A DNA stretch of 35,711 nucleotides from Dehalococcoidia bacterium (lineage in GTDB: Bacteria > Chloroflexota > Dehalococcoidia > Dehalococcoidales > CSSed11-197): NCBI GenBank assembly GCA_003552785.1, contig PUOQ01000035.1, positions 1 to 35,711 of the forward strand. Direction: 5' to 3'. The number at the start of each line of letters is the position of its first letter. Within the stretch, counting starts at the first letter, position 1. This document shows positions 7,838-14,752 of the stretch, in pieces. The position numbers and the translations under genes were made by a program. The notes under the pieces are model-generated. The model had not been told where the DNA came from, made no database searches, and saw only the letters and a list, made by a program, of their open reading frames with translations.

Positions 7838-8545
7838 CTAAGAAGCTTTTTCGGGTTTCCAGACCTGCCACACTTTACCCACAAGTTCAGGAGAGGGTTT
7901 TAAAGTCTGTTTGCCCGGCTGCCACTCGGATGGCATTACTTCACCTGTCTTGCGTGTATGCTGGAAAGCTTTGATCTGGCGAATCAGTTCACCAACATTG
8001 CGCCCTACCGGCGGAGTCAGCACTTCCATTGCCTGTATAATCCCATCAGGATCGATTATGAAACGGCCACGAATGTTAACACCTGCATCCTCATTATAAA
8101 CCCCGTAAGCACTCCCGATACGTCCGCCCTGATCCGAAAGCATAGGAAAAGGAACCCCTCCATCAACCATCCTGGAAAGCTCTTCTTCCTGCCATATTTT
8201 GTGAGAAAACTGGCTGTCGGTGCTAATAGAAAACACCTGCACTCCCAGTTCTTTTAACTCGTCATGCCTGGCGGCAACTGCCCCCAACTCCGTCGGTCAG
8301 ACAAAGGTAAAATCACCCGGGTAGAAACATACAACTACCCACTTCCCCTTGCTGTCTGATAGCTTAACTTTTTTAAACCCTCCGTCAACAAAAGCGTTGG
8401 CTTCAAAATCCGGAGCTGGTTTACCTACCTTTGCTGTCATAACTTGCTTTGATTCCTCCTTCTGATTTTCTTTCTGCTCGCCTGCTTCGCTATCGGAAAC
8501 AGGGCCTTTTGCTGGACTTACACATCCAGGTGGTTTTTCAGCCAC
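7838..8545 (-). CDS. Selenocysteine-containing peroxiredoxin (AhpC/Prx1 type), in-frame UGA at 8299-8297
   Basis: Thiol/selenol peroxidase that would reduce hydrogen and alkyl peroxides. Read through one TGA, the frame gives about 235 aa with the peroxiredoxin active site intact: FYPGDFTFV, then UGA (residue 83), then PTELGAVAARHDEL. The UGA falls exactly where the peroxidatic cysteine normally lies, and homology continues in the same frame, so this is selenocysteine rather than a frameshift. The usual C-terminal resolving motif EVCP reads EVMP (Met near 204). The partner thiol may therefore be Cys8 in the hydrophilic 35-residue N-terminal extension, Cys73, or an external thiol. The GTG start at 8545 is chosen because AGGAGG lies about 6 nt upstream; TTG 8551 would overlap it. 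An internal ATG before TAKVGKPAPDF is a weaker alternative. It lies 68 nt downstream of perR, same strand. Confidence 0.9.
8270..8299 (-). promoter_or_regulatory. Candidate bacterial SECIS hairpin after the UGA codon
   Basis: Immediately downstream of the UGA (8299-8297) the mRNA can fold GGC-AGTT-GCC, extended below a one-base bulge by two more G-C pairs (8284-8270). The apical loop begins 18 nt after the UGA. From memory this is the same distance as in the E. coli fdhF SECIS, consistent with SelB-directed selenocysteine insertion. The bulged U typical of the E. coli element is not evident. Bacterial SECIS elements are loosely conserved, so this is a supporting signal rather than proof. Confidence 0.5.
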
Positions 8546-8613
8546 TAGCAACCTCCTGAAGAATTATTATTAATTAAACCCTGGTATATGATGGGTAATT
8601 AATCAAGCGTTAT

Positions 8614-9018
8614 TCAACCAACTGGCAATCTTTTCCGGGATTCAGTACAGACACTGCAGGCACCGAAGAACTCAACATGGTGGAACTTTACCTCGGCGCC
8701 GGTTTTACCTTCCACCCATCGATCAAGCTCCTGCTTGACCGGCACATCAAGATCAAAAACTCCGCCGCACTGTTCACATTTCAGATGATAATGAACAACC
8801 GGGTTTCCGTCATAACGATTGGCATTGCTGTCAATTTTAAGTTCTAAAATGCGCCCCGACTGAGTCAATTGTTTCAAGTTGCGGTAAACAGTCCCTTTGG
8901 AAATATTGGGTATGATCTTACGTGCTTCATCATAAACCCAGTCCGCATTGGGATGGCTTTTTGTATTTTTTAAAATGTTTATAATGACCTGTTTCTGTTT
9001 CGTATTTCTTTGTTTCAT
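8614..9018 (-). CDS. perR: Fur family transcriptional regulator, PerR-like
   Basis: A 134-aa Fur-superfamily repressor. The N-terminal winged helix contains ISKGTVYRNLKQLTQSGRI, the family's DNA-recognition region. The C-terminal dimerisation domain has the regulatory-metal segment HYHLKCEQCGG and the second half of a structural Zn(Cys)4 site (CSVC). PerR types sense peroxide by iron-catalysed histidine oxidation. The PerR call over Fur or Zur rests mainly on the peroxiredoxin directly downstream on the same strand, plus the N-terminal SHPNADWVYDEARK segment. The ATG at 9018 has only a weak ribosome-binding site. An AT-rich inverted repeat overlaps its upstream region, suggesting autoregulation. 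Confidence 0.85.
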   Translation of the reverse strand: MKQRNTKQKQVIINILKNTKSHPNADWVYDEARKIIPNISKGTVYRNLKQLTQSGRILELKIDSNANRYDGNPVVHYHLKCEQCGGVFDLDVPVKQELDRWVEGKTGAEVKFHHVEFFGACSVCTESRKRLPVG

Positions 9019-9029
9019 ACTAATACCTA

Positions 9030-9045
9030 TTACTAATATTATTAA
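9030..9045. promoter_or_regulatory. Possible PerR/Fur box upstream of perR
   Basis: TTACTAA-TA-TTATTAA is an imperfect inverted repeat (6 of 7 positions match between arms) ending 12 bases ahead of the perR start codon. Size and A/T composition resemble PerR boxes (7-1-7 arrangement), but the spacer here is 2 nt and the match to consensus is only partial. Autoregulation is inferred. Confidence 0.35.
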
Positions 9046-9113
9046 ACAACAAACTTGTGTGATATGTCAAACGGCTTCATTGCTCAAAGTACCTTACCAA
9101 AGACTGCATATGC

Positions 9114-9142
9114 TTGACAAACATTAAGCACAGGAATAAAAT
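9114..9142 (+). promoter_or_regulatory. Promoter of the ORP-like cluster
   Basis: TTGACA (9114-9119), a 17-nt spacer and TAAAAT (9137-9142) form a near-perfect sigma-A promoter. Transcription is predicted to start near 9149, inside the 22-bp palindrome at 9144-9165, so strong transcription with tight operator control is expected. The orp operons of Desulfovibrio are sigma-54 dependent; no sigma-54 GG-GC element is apparent here. Confidence 0.75.
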
Positions 9143-9143
9143 A

Positions 9144-9165
9144 ATAATGAGCATATGCTCATTAT
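9144..9165. promoter_or_regulatory. Perfect 22-bp palindromic operator at the transcription start
   Basis: The two 11-base arms (ATAATGAGCAT and ATGCTCATTAT) are exact reverse complements with no spacer. The palindrome starts one base after the -10 hexamer and covers the predicted start site, the classical position for a repressor. A partial copy (GCATATGCTT) occurs around 9107-9116 overlapping the -35. The TGAGCATATGCTCA core looks like sites of ArsR-type winged-helix repressors, but the cognate regulator is not in this window. Confidence 0.7.
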
Positions 9166-9198
9166 AATACCAATGAAGCGGGCAAGGAGGTGAACTAT

Positions 9199-9456
9199 AT
9201 GTTTAACAGAGAAGTAAACGCCAGGCATTTCAACCGGAGACTCGGAATGGGATTTGGCTTCAAGGGTTATTCCCCGCCATGGCCTTATACCGGGCGGGGT
9301 AGAGGTGGTTTGCCCAGATGCGAGTATTTCACAGGTGCCACCAGGAAACCCTTAAGCAGGCAGGATGAATTGAATGACCTGAAAAGCCGTGCAGAATTTC
9401 TGAAAAACGAGCTTAAAGATCTGGAAGCCGAAATACAATCACTAGCGGAAAAATAA
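9199..9456 (+). CDS. DUF5320-type small protein with C-terminal coiled coil
   Basis: An 85-aa protein in two parts. The N-terminal half is Gly/Arg/Pro/aromatic-rich and low in complexity (GMGFGFKGYSPPWPYTGRGR) with one cysteine. The C-terminal half (about residues 54-85) is a strongly charged heptad-like helix (LNDLKSRAEFLKNELKDLEA). This arrangement matches small DUF5320 proteins that commonly precede NifX/ORP-fold genes in anaerobes. The ATG at 9199 is preferred because AGGAGG (9185-9190) lies 8 nt upstream; the GTG at 9190 would overlap that site. It is the first gene of the ORP-like cluster. No catalytic motif is seen; a scaffolding or assembly role is only a guess from context. Confidence 0.75.
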   Translation: MFNREVNARHFNRRLGMGFGFKGYSPPWPYTGRGRGGLPRCEYFTGATRKPLSRQDELNDLKSRAEFLKNELKDLEAEIQSLAEK

Positions 9457-9475
9457 TAGTATTGGAGGAAAACAG

Positions 9476-9880
9476 GTGAAAATAGCCGTTTCTTCAACGG
9501 GTGCCAGCCTGAATTCGCAGATAGAGCCAAGATTTGGGCGGTGCGAACAATTTATCATAGTGGACCCTGAAACAATGCGTTTCGAGGTTATGGAAAACCC
9601 CGGCTCGATAGCCAGCGGGGGAGCGGGCATAACAACAGCCCAGGAAATTGCCCGGAAAGGCGCTGAAGCAGTTATTACGGGCCACTGTGGACCCAATGCC
9701 CACCGGGTATTGACTACAGCCGGGATAGACGTAATAACGGGGGTTTCGGGTACAGTACAGGAAGTTGTAACCGGGTATATAAGGGGCCAGTACACTCCAT
9801 CAGTCAACCCCAACGCCCCCGAACACTTCGGAGCTGGAGCCGGGTTTAAACGGGGTAAAGGGAAGGGCAGCAATTTATAA
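9476..9880 (+). CDS. NifX/NifB-C-terminal fold protein (dinitrogenase iron-molybdenum cofactor family, ORP-like)
   Basis: A 134-aa member of the Nitro_FeMo-Co family, the fold that holds labile metal-sulfur clusters in NifX, NafY, the NifB C-terminus and the orange protein ORP. The domain (residues 1-105) starts MKIAVSSTG and includes EPRFGRCEQFIIVD, GGAGITTAQEIARKGAEAVI and GPNAHRVLTTAGIDVITG. The last 25 residues are a basic, Gly-rich tail. Cys23 and Cys71 are candidate ligands. GTG start with GGAGG about 9 nt upstream. Placed between DUF5320 and two MinD-type ATPases, it is the likely client or scaffold protein. There are no nitrogenase genes in the window, so a nitrogen-fixation role is not supported. 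Confidence 0.88.
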   Translation: MKIAVSSTGASLNSQIEPRFGRCEQFIIVDPETMRFEVMENPGSIASGGAGITTAQEIARKGAEAVITGHCGPNAHRVLTTAGIDVITGVSGTVQEVVTGYIRGQYTPSVNPNAPEHFGAGAGFKRGKGKGSNL

Positions 9881-9914
9881 TTGCCAGACATTTTAGAGGC
9901 AGATAACCACTACT

Positions 9915-10760
9915 ATGCTTATATCTATTGCCAGCGGTAAAGGCGGCACAGGCAAAACACTGGTAGCCACCAGCCTTGCCTGTGCCATCAAAGATACATA
10001 CAGTGTTGAGCTTATAGACTGTGATGTCGAAGAGCCGAATGCACACATTTTCATAAACCCCGAATTTACCGTTAGTGAAGTTGTAGAAACACCCGTACCC
10101 AAAATCGATGAGTCAAAGTGCAACCACTGCGCCAAATGCTCCAAAGCGTGTGTTTTTAACGCCATAGCGATACTCAATGAATCGGTTCTTACTTTTCCAG
10201 ATTTGTGTCATGGATGCGGGGTATGTGCCTTCGTCTGCGAAAGAAAGGCTATAACTGAAGTGCCGTATCGTACAGGCCTAATTGAAAAGGGCTATGCACC
10301 AGGCATAAAATTCAAGCAGGGCAAGCTTGATATAGGCAGGGCTATGGCAACACCAGTTATAAAAAAATTAAAGGAGGATGCAGGTAAAGAACAGGATGTA
10401 ACCTTTATTGACTCACCTCCGGGCACCTCCTGTTCAATGGTAGAGGCGGTAGATGCCAGTGATTTGTGCTTGCTGGTGACCGAATCCACCCCATTCGGGT
10501 TAAACGACCTTGAACTGGCCCTGCAAACCATTAACCAGCTGGGAGTTCCGGGGGCCGTTATAATAAACCGGGCCCGCCCTGAAGACAGAAGAGTCGAGCA
10601 GTACTGCCAGCAAAACCAGGTCCCAATTCTCATGCAGATACCACTGGATTACAGTATCGCCAGGTTATATTCAAAGGGTATAACCCTTGCCCTTGGTTCC
10701 CCACAGTGGCGAGAGAATTTCAGGCACCTTTTTGAAAAAACAAAGGAGCTTGTCAGGTGA
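9915..10760 (+). CDS. MinD-superfamily P-loop ATPase with inserted 2x[4Fe-4S] ferredoxin domain (first copy)
   Basis: A 281-aa SIMIBI-class ATPase. The deviant Walker A GKGGTGKT lies at residues 8-15. The ferredoxin insertion spans about 60-115 with cysteines at 69, 72, 75, 79 and 98, 101, 104, 108, each set CX2CX2CX3C, enough for two [4Fe-4S] clusters. The MinD-type switch motif DSPPGTSC follows in the C-terminal half. Such proteins occur as pairs in the ORP operons of sulfate reducers and next to NifX-like genes in anaerobes. They are thought to couple ATP hydrolysis to electron transfer or cluster delivery. The ribosome-binding site is weak. It overlaps the second copy by 4 bases (GTGA). 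Confidence 0.92.
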   Translation: MLISIASGKGGTGKTLVATSLACAIKDTYSVELIDCDVEEPNAHIFINPEFTVSEVVETPVPKIDESKCNHCAKCSKACVFNAIAILNESVLTFPDLCHGCGVCAFVCERKAITEVPYRTGLIEKGYAPGIKFKQGKLDIGRAMATPVIKKLKEDAGKEQDVTFIDSPPGTSCSMVEAVDASDLCLLVTESTPFGLNDLELALQTINQLGVPGAVIINRARPEDRRVEQYCQQNQVPILMQIPLDYSIARLYSKGITLALGSPQWRENFRHLFEKTKELVR

Positions 10761-11611
10761 AGGAAATAGTCGTTCTAAGCGGTAAAGGCGGAACTGGAAA
10801 AACCTGTATAGCTGCCTCATTTGCGGTGCTTGCCAAAAACAAGGTGATGGCCGATTGTGACGTGGATGCTGCCAATCTTAACCTGCTGCTTGCCCATGAA
10901 ATCCTGGAAGAACATGAATTCCAAAGCGGACAGGTAGCCAGAATAAACGAGGCCAGTTGCCTGAGTTGCCGACTCTGCGAGCAGTACTGCCGCTTTGATG
11001 CCATTGATAACTGCCAGGTAGTCGAAACCAGGTGCGAGGGGTGTGGATTATGTTTGCTTGTTTGCCCGTTTGAAGCAGTAAGCATGCACCCCAATATTGC
11101 CGGCAAATGGTTTGTGTCAAACACCCGGTACGGAAAGTTTGTACATGCCCGCCTGGGCATTGCCCAGGGAAGTTCGGGCAAGCTTGTAGCCATGGTAAGG
11201 CAAAAAGCCAAAGACATCGCCGGGACAAACAGCGCCGAATATATAATAACAGACGGGCCGCCAGGCACCGGATGCCCGGCCATTTCTTCCCTGTCTGATG
11301 CTGACCTTGCCCTGCTGGTAACAGAACCAACCCTGACCGCACATCATGACCTGGAAAGAGTAGCAGGTTTATGCCGGCATTTTGGAGTCTCGCAGGCAGT
11401 ATGCATTAATAAGTGCGACTTAAACGAGAGTAACAGCCGGAGCATTGAAAAATATTGTGAAAAATTAAATATACCCGTAGTTGGTAGAATACCTGTAGAC
11501 GACAGCTTCACCAGGGCAGTGGAACAGGGCATCCCGGTTGTTGAATTCACCTGCAACAGCCCGGTGAAAGAAATAGAGAAGATGTGGGCTTTCTTAGATT
11601 CCAGGATCTAA
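10757..11611 (+). CDS. MinD-superfamily P-loop ATPase with inserted 2x[4Fe-4S] ferredoxin domain (second copy)
   Basis: A 284-aa paralogue of the preceding gene. The deviant Walker A GKGGTGKT is at 9-16. The ferredoxin insertion has cysteines at 68, 71, 74, 78 and 93, 96, 99, 103, and the switch motif DGPPGTGCP lies in the second half. The GTG start overlaps the upstream stop, so the two are co-translated and probably act as a heterodimer, as adjacent deviant-Walker ATPases usually do. The two copies differ widely outside the motifs, arguing for distinct roles rather than a recent duplication. 59 bases separate it from the next gene, where an AT-rich stretch (including TATAAT near 11646) might hold a secondary promoter. 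Confidence 0.92.
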   Translation: MKEIVVLSGKGGTGKTCIAASFAVLAKNKVMADCDVDAANLNLLLAHEILEEHEFQSGQVARINEASCLSCRLCEQYCRFDAIDNCQVVETRCEGCGLCLLVCPFEAVSMHPNIAGKWFVSNTRYGKFVHARLGIAQGSSGKLVAMVRQKAKDIAGTNSAEYIITDGPPGTGCPAISSLSDADLALLVTEPTLTAHHDLERVAGLCRHFGVSQAVCINKCDLNESNSRSIEKYCEKLNIPVVGRIPVDDSFTRAVEQGIPVVEFTCNSPVKEIEKMWAFLDSRI

Positions 11612-11670
11612 TGCGATGATACCTGATGATACATTTAATAAAAATATAATCAAAATAAACGGAGGAAGCT

Positions 11671-12036
11671 ATGAAATACGCCATACCCCTGACCAATAAA
11701 AGAGTATCACCCCATTTCGGCCACTGTGAACAATTTGCCATAATTGAGGTTGATGAAAGCACAAAGGAAATAACAGGAAAGGAAATGGTTACACCGCCTC
11801 CGCACCAGCCCGGAGTGCTGCCCAAGTGGCTGGCAGGTTATAATGTTTCGGCCATAATAGCCGGGGGCATGGGGCTTCGTGCCAGAGAACTTTTCAAAAG
11901 CAATAATATTGACGTTATCACCGGTGCCACCGGAATAGAACCGGAAAAAGCAGCCAGAGATTATTTGCAAGGCACTCTTCAAACCGGAGATAACACATGT
12001 GATCACGGAAACGGGCACCATACCTGCAACCACTGA
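11671..12036 (+). CDS. Second NifX/ORP-like protein with Cys/His-rich tail
   Basis: A 121-aa Nitro_FeMo-Co family protein: MKYAIPLTNKRVSPHFGHCE, then VLPKWLAGYNVSAIIAGGMG and NIDVITGATGIEPEKAARDY. The C-terminal 15 residues (DNTCDHGNGHHTCNH) contain two cysteines and four histidines, absent from its paralogue at 9476, and look like a metal-binding tail. Such tails are common in cluster-handling and metal-chaperone proteins. The ATG is preceded by an excellent GGAGG. It sits between the second MinD-like ATPase and Mrp, all on the same strand, so it should be part of the same assembly system. Confidence 0.88.
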   Translation: MKYAIPLTNKRVSPHFGHCEQFAIIEVDESTKEITGKEMVTPPPHQPGVLPKWLAGYNVSAIIAGGMGLRARELFKSNNIDVITGATGIEPEKAARDYLQGTLQTGDNTCDHGNGHHTCNH

Positions 12037-12070
12037 TACATTTTTAAAAAATTCAGCGAAAGGTTAAAGC

Positions 12071-13069
12071 ATGACAGACAAGAGCCTGGTTAAACAAAAA
12101 CTGGAAAACCTGGTACTGCCCAATGCAAAACGGAGCATTACCGAACTCAACCTGGTACGGGAAATAAGTATAGATGATGCCGGGGTAAACGTCACCCTGG
12201 CATCGACAACCATGCTACCCAAGCTCCAGGACTGGTTAAAAAAGAAAGTAACCGAAACCATCAAGGAAATAAACGGCGTAAAAGAAGTAAACATCAAATA
12301 CTGTGACTGCAAAACTGGAGAACTCAACAACATAAAACAAACACTGGCAGTCATGAGCGGTAAGGGGGGTGTCGGCAAATCCCTGGTAACCGGCCTGGTT
12401 GCAGTAGCTCTCAAAAAGCAGGGCTACCAGGTTGGCATCCTGGATGCCGACATCACCGGACCTTCAATTCCTAAAATGTTTGGCGTAAATTCTCCGCCCA
12501 GTGGCAGCGACACCGGTATTTTGCCCGTTGTTTCAGAAACAGGCATTCCTCTAATGTCTATAAATCTCATCCTGCCCGATGAAGGGGAAGCCGTCATCTG
12601 GCGGGGCCCAATGATTGCCAATGCCATAAAACAGTTTCACGATGATGTCCTCTGGGGAAACCTGGACTATCTGGTTGTGGACCTGCCGCCGGGTACTGCG
12701 GATGCACCCTTAACGGTAATGCAATCATTCCCCATTTCTGGCGTGATTATAGTATTTACGCCCCAGGATCTGGTGGATATGATAGTTAAAAAAGCCCTGA
12801 ACATGGCCAGGAAAATGGATAAAAAGGTGCTGGGCGTGGTTGAAAATATGAGCTACCTGTATGTCCCGGAGCTGGATAAAAACATCGAAATATTCGGTGA
12901 AAGCCGCGGTGAAACAATGTCTGAAGCTGCCAAAGCCCCTCTGCTGGGCCAGATACCCATAGACCCTGAACTGGCAAAGCTTTGTGACGCAGGAAGCATA
13001 GAAGAATACGATGGAGAGGTTGTGCGTAATTTAAGTGAAAAATTAAAACAGGAGCTATCAGTCCAGTAA
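12071..13069 (+). CDS. Mrp/NBP35 (ApbC)-family Fe-S carrier ATPase with N-terminal MIP18/DUF59 domain; CxxC missing
   Basis: A 332-aa P-loop ATPase. Residues 1-80 form a DUF59/MIP18-like domain (RSITELNLVREISIDDAGVN). The ATPase follows with deviant Walker A GKGGVGKS at 97-104, DADITGPSIPKMFG and DLPPGTADAPL. Family members bind a bridging [4Fe-4S] cluster through a CPxC-type motif just after VENMSY. Here that place (about 257-275) reads VENMSYLYVPELDKNIEIFG, with no cysteine. Two other cysteines (Cys78 and Cys80, in KYCDCKTG) lie in the linker between domains. It is therefore either a non-canonical carrier or a regulatory ATPase. Last gene of the ORP-like cluster and convergent with phr. Confidence 0.9.
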   Translation: MTDKSLVKQKLENLVLPNAKRSITELNLVREISIDDAGVNVTLASTTMLPKLQDWLKKKVTETIKEINGVKEVNIKYCDCKTGELNNIKQTLAVMSGKGGVGKSLVTGLVAVALKKQGYQVGILDADITGPSIPKMFGVNSPPSGSDTGILPVVSETGIPLMSINLILPDEGEAVIWRGPMIANAIKQFHDDVLWGNLDYLVVDLPPGTADAPLTVMQSFPISGVIIVFTPQDLVDMIVKKALNMARKMDKKVLGVVENMSYLYVPELDKNIEIFGESRGETMSEAAKAPLLGQIPIDPELAKLCDAGSIEEYDGEVVRNLSEKLKQELSVQ

Positions 13070-13085
13070 TATTTCAACCTCAACC

Positions 13086-14426
13086 TTATCCAAAGCGTAA
13101 CGCATATGTGTCAATATCGAATTTGCGCTTTAGCCCCCGGGCATTCATATAACGAACACTGCCAAACACCGGCCGGGCAGCCCATGGGCGGTCGTGCTTT
13201 CCAAAACACCAGGCCACCCCTGCATAACTATTGGGGTCACGCCCGTCCAGTTGATATTTGTTATTAAGGTAAATACAGCGCCTGAAAGCTTCCACGGGCT
13301 CAGCACTCCACTCTATAATCTTTTTCCCCCAGTACATACGCATATAACCATGCATTTTTCCAGTTAGCACCATTTCCTTCTGGGCGGCATTCCAATACTG
13401 GTCATGGGTTTTGGCTTTTTCCAGCTCTTCCAGTGAATAAATATATTCCCTGGAATCAATTTCCCGCTCTCTTAAAACCCTGCTGGCCCATGCCGGCAAT
13501 CCATGGAAAGAGTGGTAATTTGAATTATAGTATACAAAATTCATACTCAGCTCGCGCCTTACAATCAACTCTTCCAGATAAGCCTCGGTTCCGGGGGATG
13601 CAACGCGGGCAACTTCAAGTGCAACAGCAAGCGGTGATATCTGGCCAAAATGCAGGTATGGGCTCATGCCTGAAAGTACATCCCGCACCGGGTCGTTTCT
13701 AAACCTGGAGTAGCTGTCCAGCCTTTGCTCAATGAAATTCCGCAGAATTGTTTTAGCCGTAGTGTTGCCACCGGTAAGCAAATCAACACTCATTACACTC
13801 ATGTCGATATCCAGGGTTTTTAATAATTCATTTGTGTTTTTTAATAAGAGGCCTTCAAATTCCATTGATAGAGATGAATTTTTTGGGGCTCTTGCCTCCA
13901 GAGGTGCCAGGTATTGCGGCAGTTTTTTGTAAATCTTTGGCCTCAAAGTGGCAGCACTGTATTCCTCTTTCGAAGATGCCTCTTCAACCGGTACAACCAC
14001 GTCACTTTCTACCTGTAAACAAGGGGCTGAGATTTTACGAGATGCATGTTTGCGCCATCTTCGCTGAAAGGCAAGATAACCCCGGTCACAGACAACCAGA
14101 GCTGCATTTTCTGACATCTTTACAGCCCCCTCGTCCGGAGGCTCTTGCCGGACTACCATTTTAATTCCGCACTGCTCCAGGCTTGCCTTTACTTCTTCCA
14201 AGCCCTGCAACATGAAAAGGTAATATCTAAGATTGGCTTCGGGGTAATTGCAGGTAAGGCCAAAGTATACTACAAGGGGCAAATTCAACTCATCAGCTTT
14301 CCGGACGGCAAACTCAAGAGCGTGATTATACTCTGAGCGCTGAGAAGCCTGCATCCAATAAAGTACATAACTGCCGCCGGTGACTTTTTTTGTATTCAGC
14401 AGCTTGATTCTGCCGGCTTGAATCAA
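13086..14426 (-). CDS. phr: Class II deoxyribodipyrimidine (CPD) photolyase
   Basis: A 446-aa flavoprotein of the photolyase/cryptochrome family, which repairs UV-induced cyclobutane pyrimidine dimers using light. The class II start is seen in VLYWMQASQRSEYNHALEFA. The C-terminal FAD domain has SPYLHFGQISPLAVALEVAR, the class II ELIVRRELSMNFVYYNSNY and MHGYMRMYWGKKIIEW. The TTG at 14426 is chosen because GGAGG lies 7 nt upstream and no ATG/GTG in frame is near. A light-repair enzyme in an otherwise anaerobe-like gene set suggests a surface, sediment or lake habitat. It converges on mrp with a 16-base gap. Confidence 0.93.
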   Translation of the reverse strand: MIQAGRIKLLNTKKVTGGSYVLYWMQASQRSEYNHALEFAVRKADELNLPLVVYFGLTCNYPEANLRYYLFMLQGLEEVKASLEQCGIKMVVRQEPPDEGAVKMSENAALVVCDRGYLAFQRRWRKHASRKISAPCLQVESDVVVPVEEASSKEEYSAATLRPKIYKKLPQYLAPLEARAPKNSSLSMEFEGLLLKNTNELLKTLDIDMSVMSVDLLTGGNTTAKTILRNFIEQRLDSYSRFRNDPVRDVLSGMSPYLHFGQISPLAVALEVARVASPGTEAYLEELIVRRELSMNFVYYNSNYHSFHGLPAWASRVLREREIDSREYIYSLEELEKAKTHDQYWNAAQKEMVLTGKMHGYMRMYWGKKIIEWSAEPVEAFRRCIYLNNKYQLDGRDPNSYAGVAWCFGKHDRPWAARPVFGSVRYMNARGLKRKFDIDTYALRFG

Positions 14427-14752
14427 TTCACTGCCTCCAGGTTAGGCATCAAGCTTACCACCTTTCACGGAGTGGTCTTGATGCGCTTCTCAGCAACCAG
14501 GTTCCCCATGATGGCCACAACAACTCTGGCGCTTTATTATTTTTATCATGTTATTACGAAGTACTAAATAGAGCTTTCTATGAAGAGGCATCGGCGCCCC
14601 CATATTTGTAAAAATGCTCTTTATATTCACCATATGCGCACCTGGCAAAGTAAATGCTACTCATTTTAGCATAGAATAAATGGATGATAACCAAAATGGT
14701 TGCGAATTTTTATTATAAGCTTATAGACTTATATTTATGGAGGTGGATAAAC
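14427..14752. other. 326-base gap between phr and the cupin gene
   Basis: No convincing gene is seen here. On the minus strand a 21-residue reading segment (ARVVVAIMGNLVAEKRIKT and two more) ends just ahead of phr with stops shortly before it; it could be a remnant but is too short to identify. On the plus strand TTGCGA (about 14700), a 16-nt spacer and TATAGA give a possible promoter for the cupin gene, with ATAAGCTTAT as a short palindrome in the spacer. Confidence 0.4.

Noticed and set aside
8288..8299. Frameshift or nonsense mutation splitting the peroxiredoxin
   Set aside because: The two halves are in the same frame with exactly one codon (TGA) at the peroxidatic cysteine; selenocysteine explains it without any indel.
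9476..13069. Nitrogen-fixation cluster
   Set aside because: NifX-fold genes alone do not indicate it; no nifH, nifD, nifK, nifE, nifN or radical-SAM nifB core is present, and the context matches ORP-type loci.
14684..14752. Upstream extension of the cupin gene
   Set aside because: The extra 23 residues come from AT-rich promoter-like DNA, and the ATG at 14753 has the strong ribosome-binding site.
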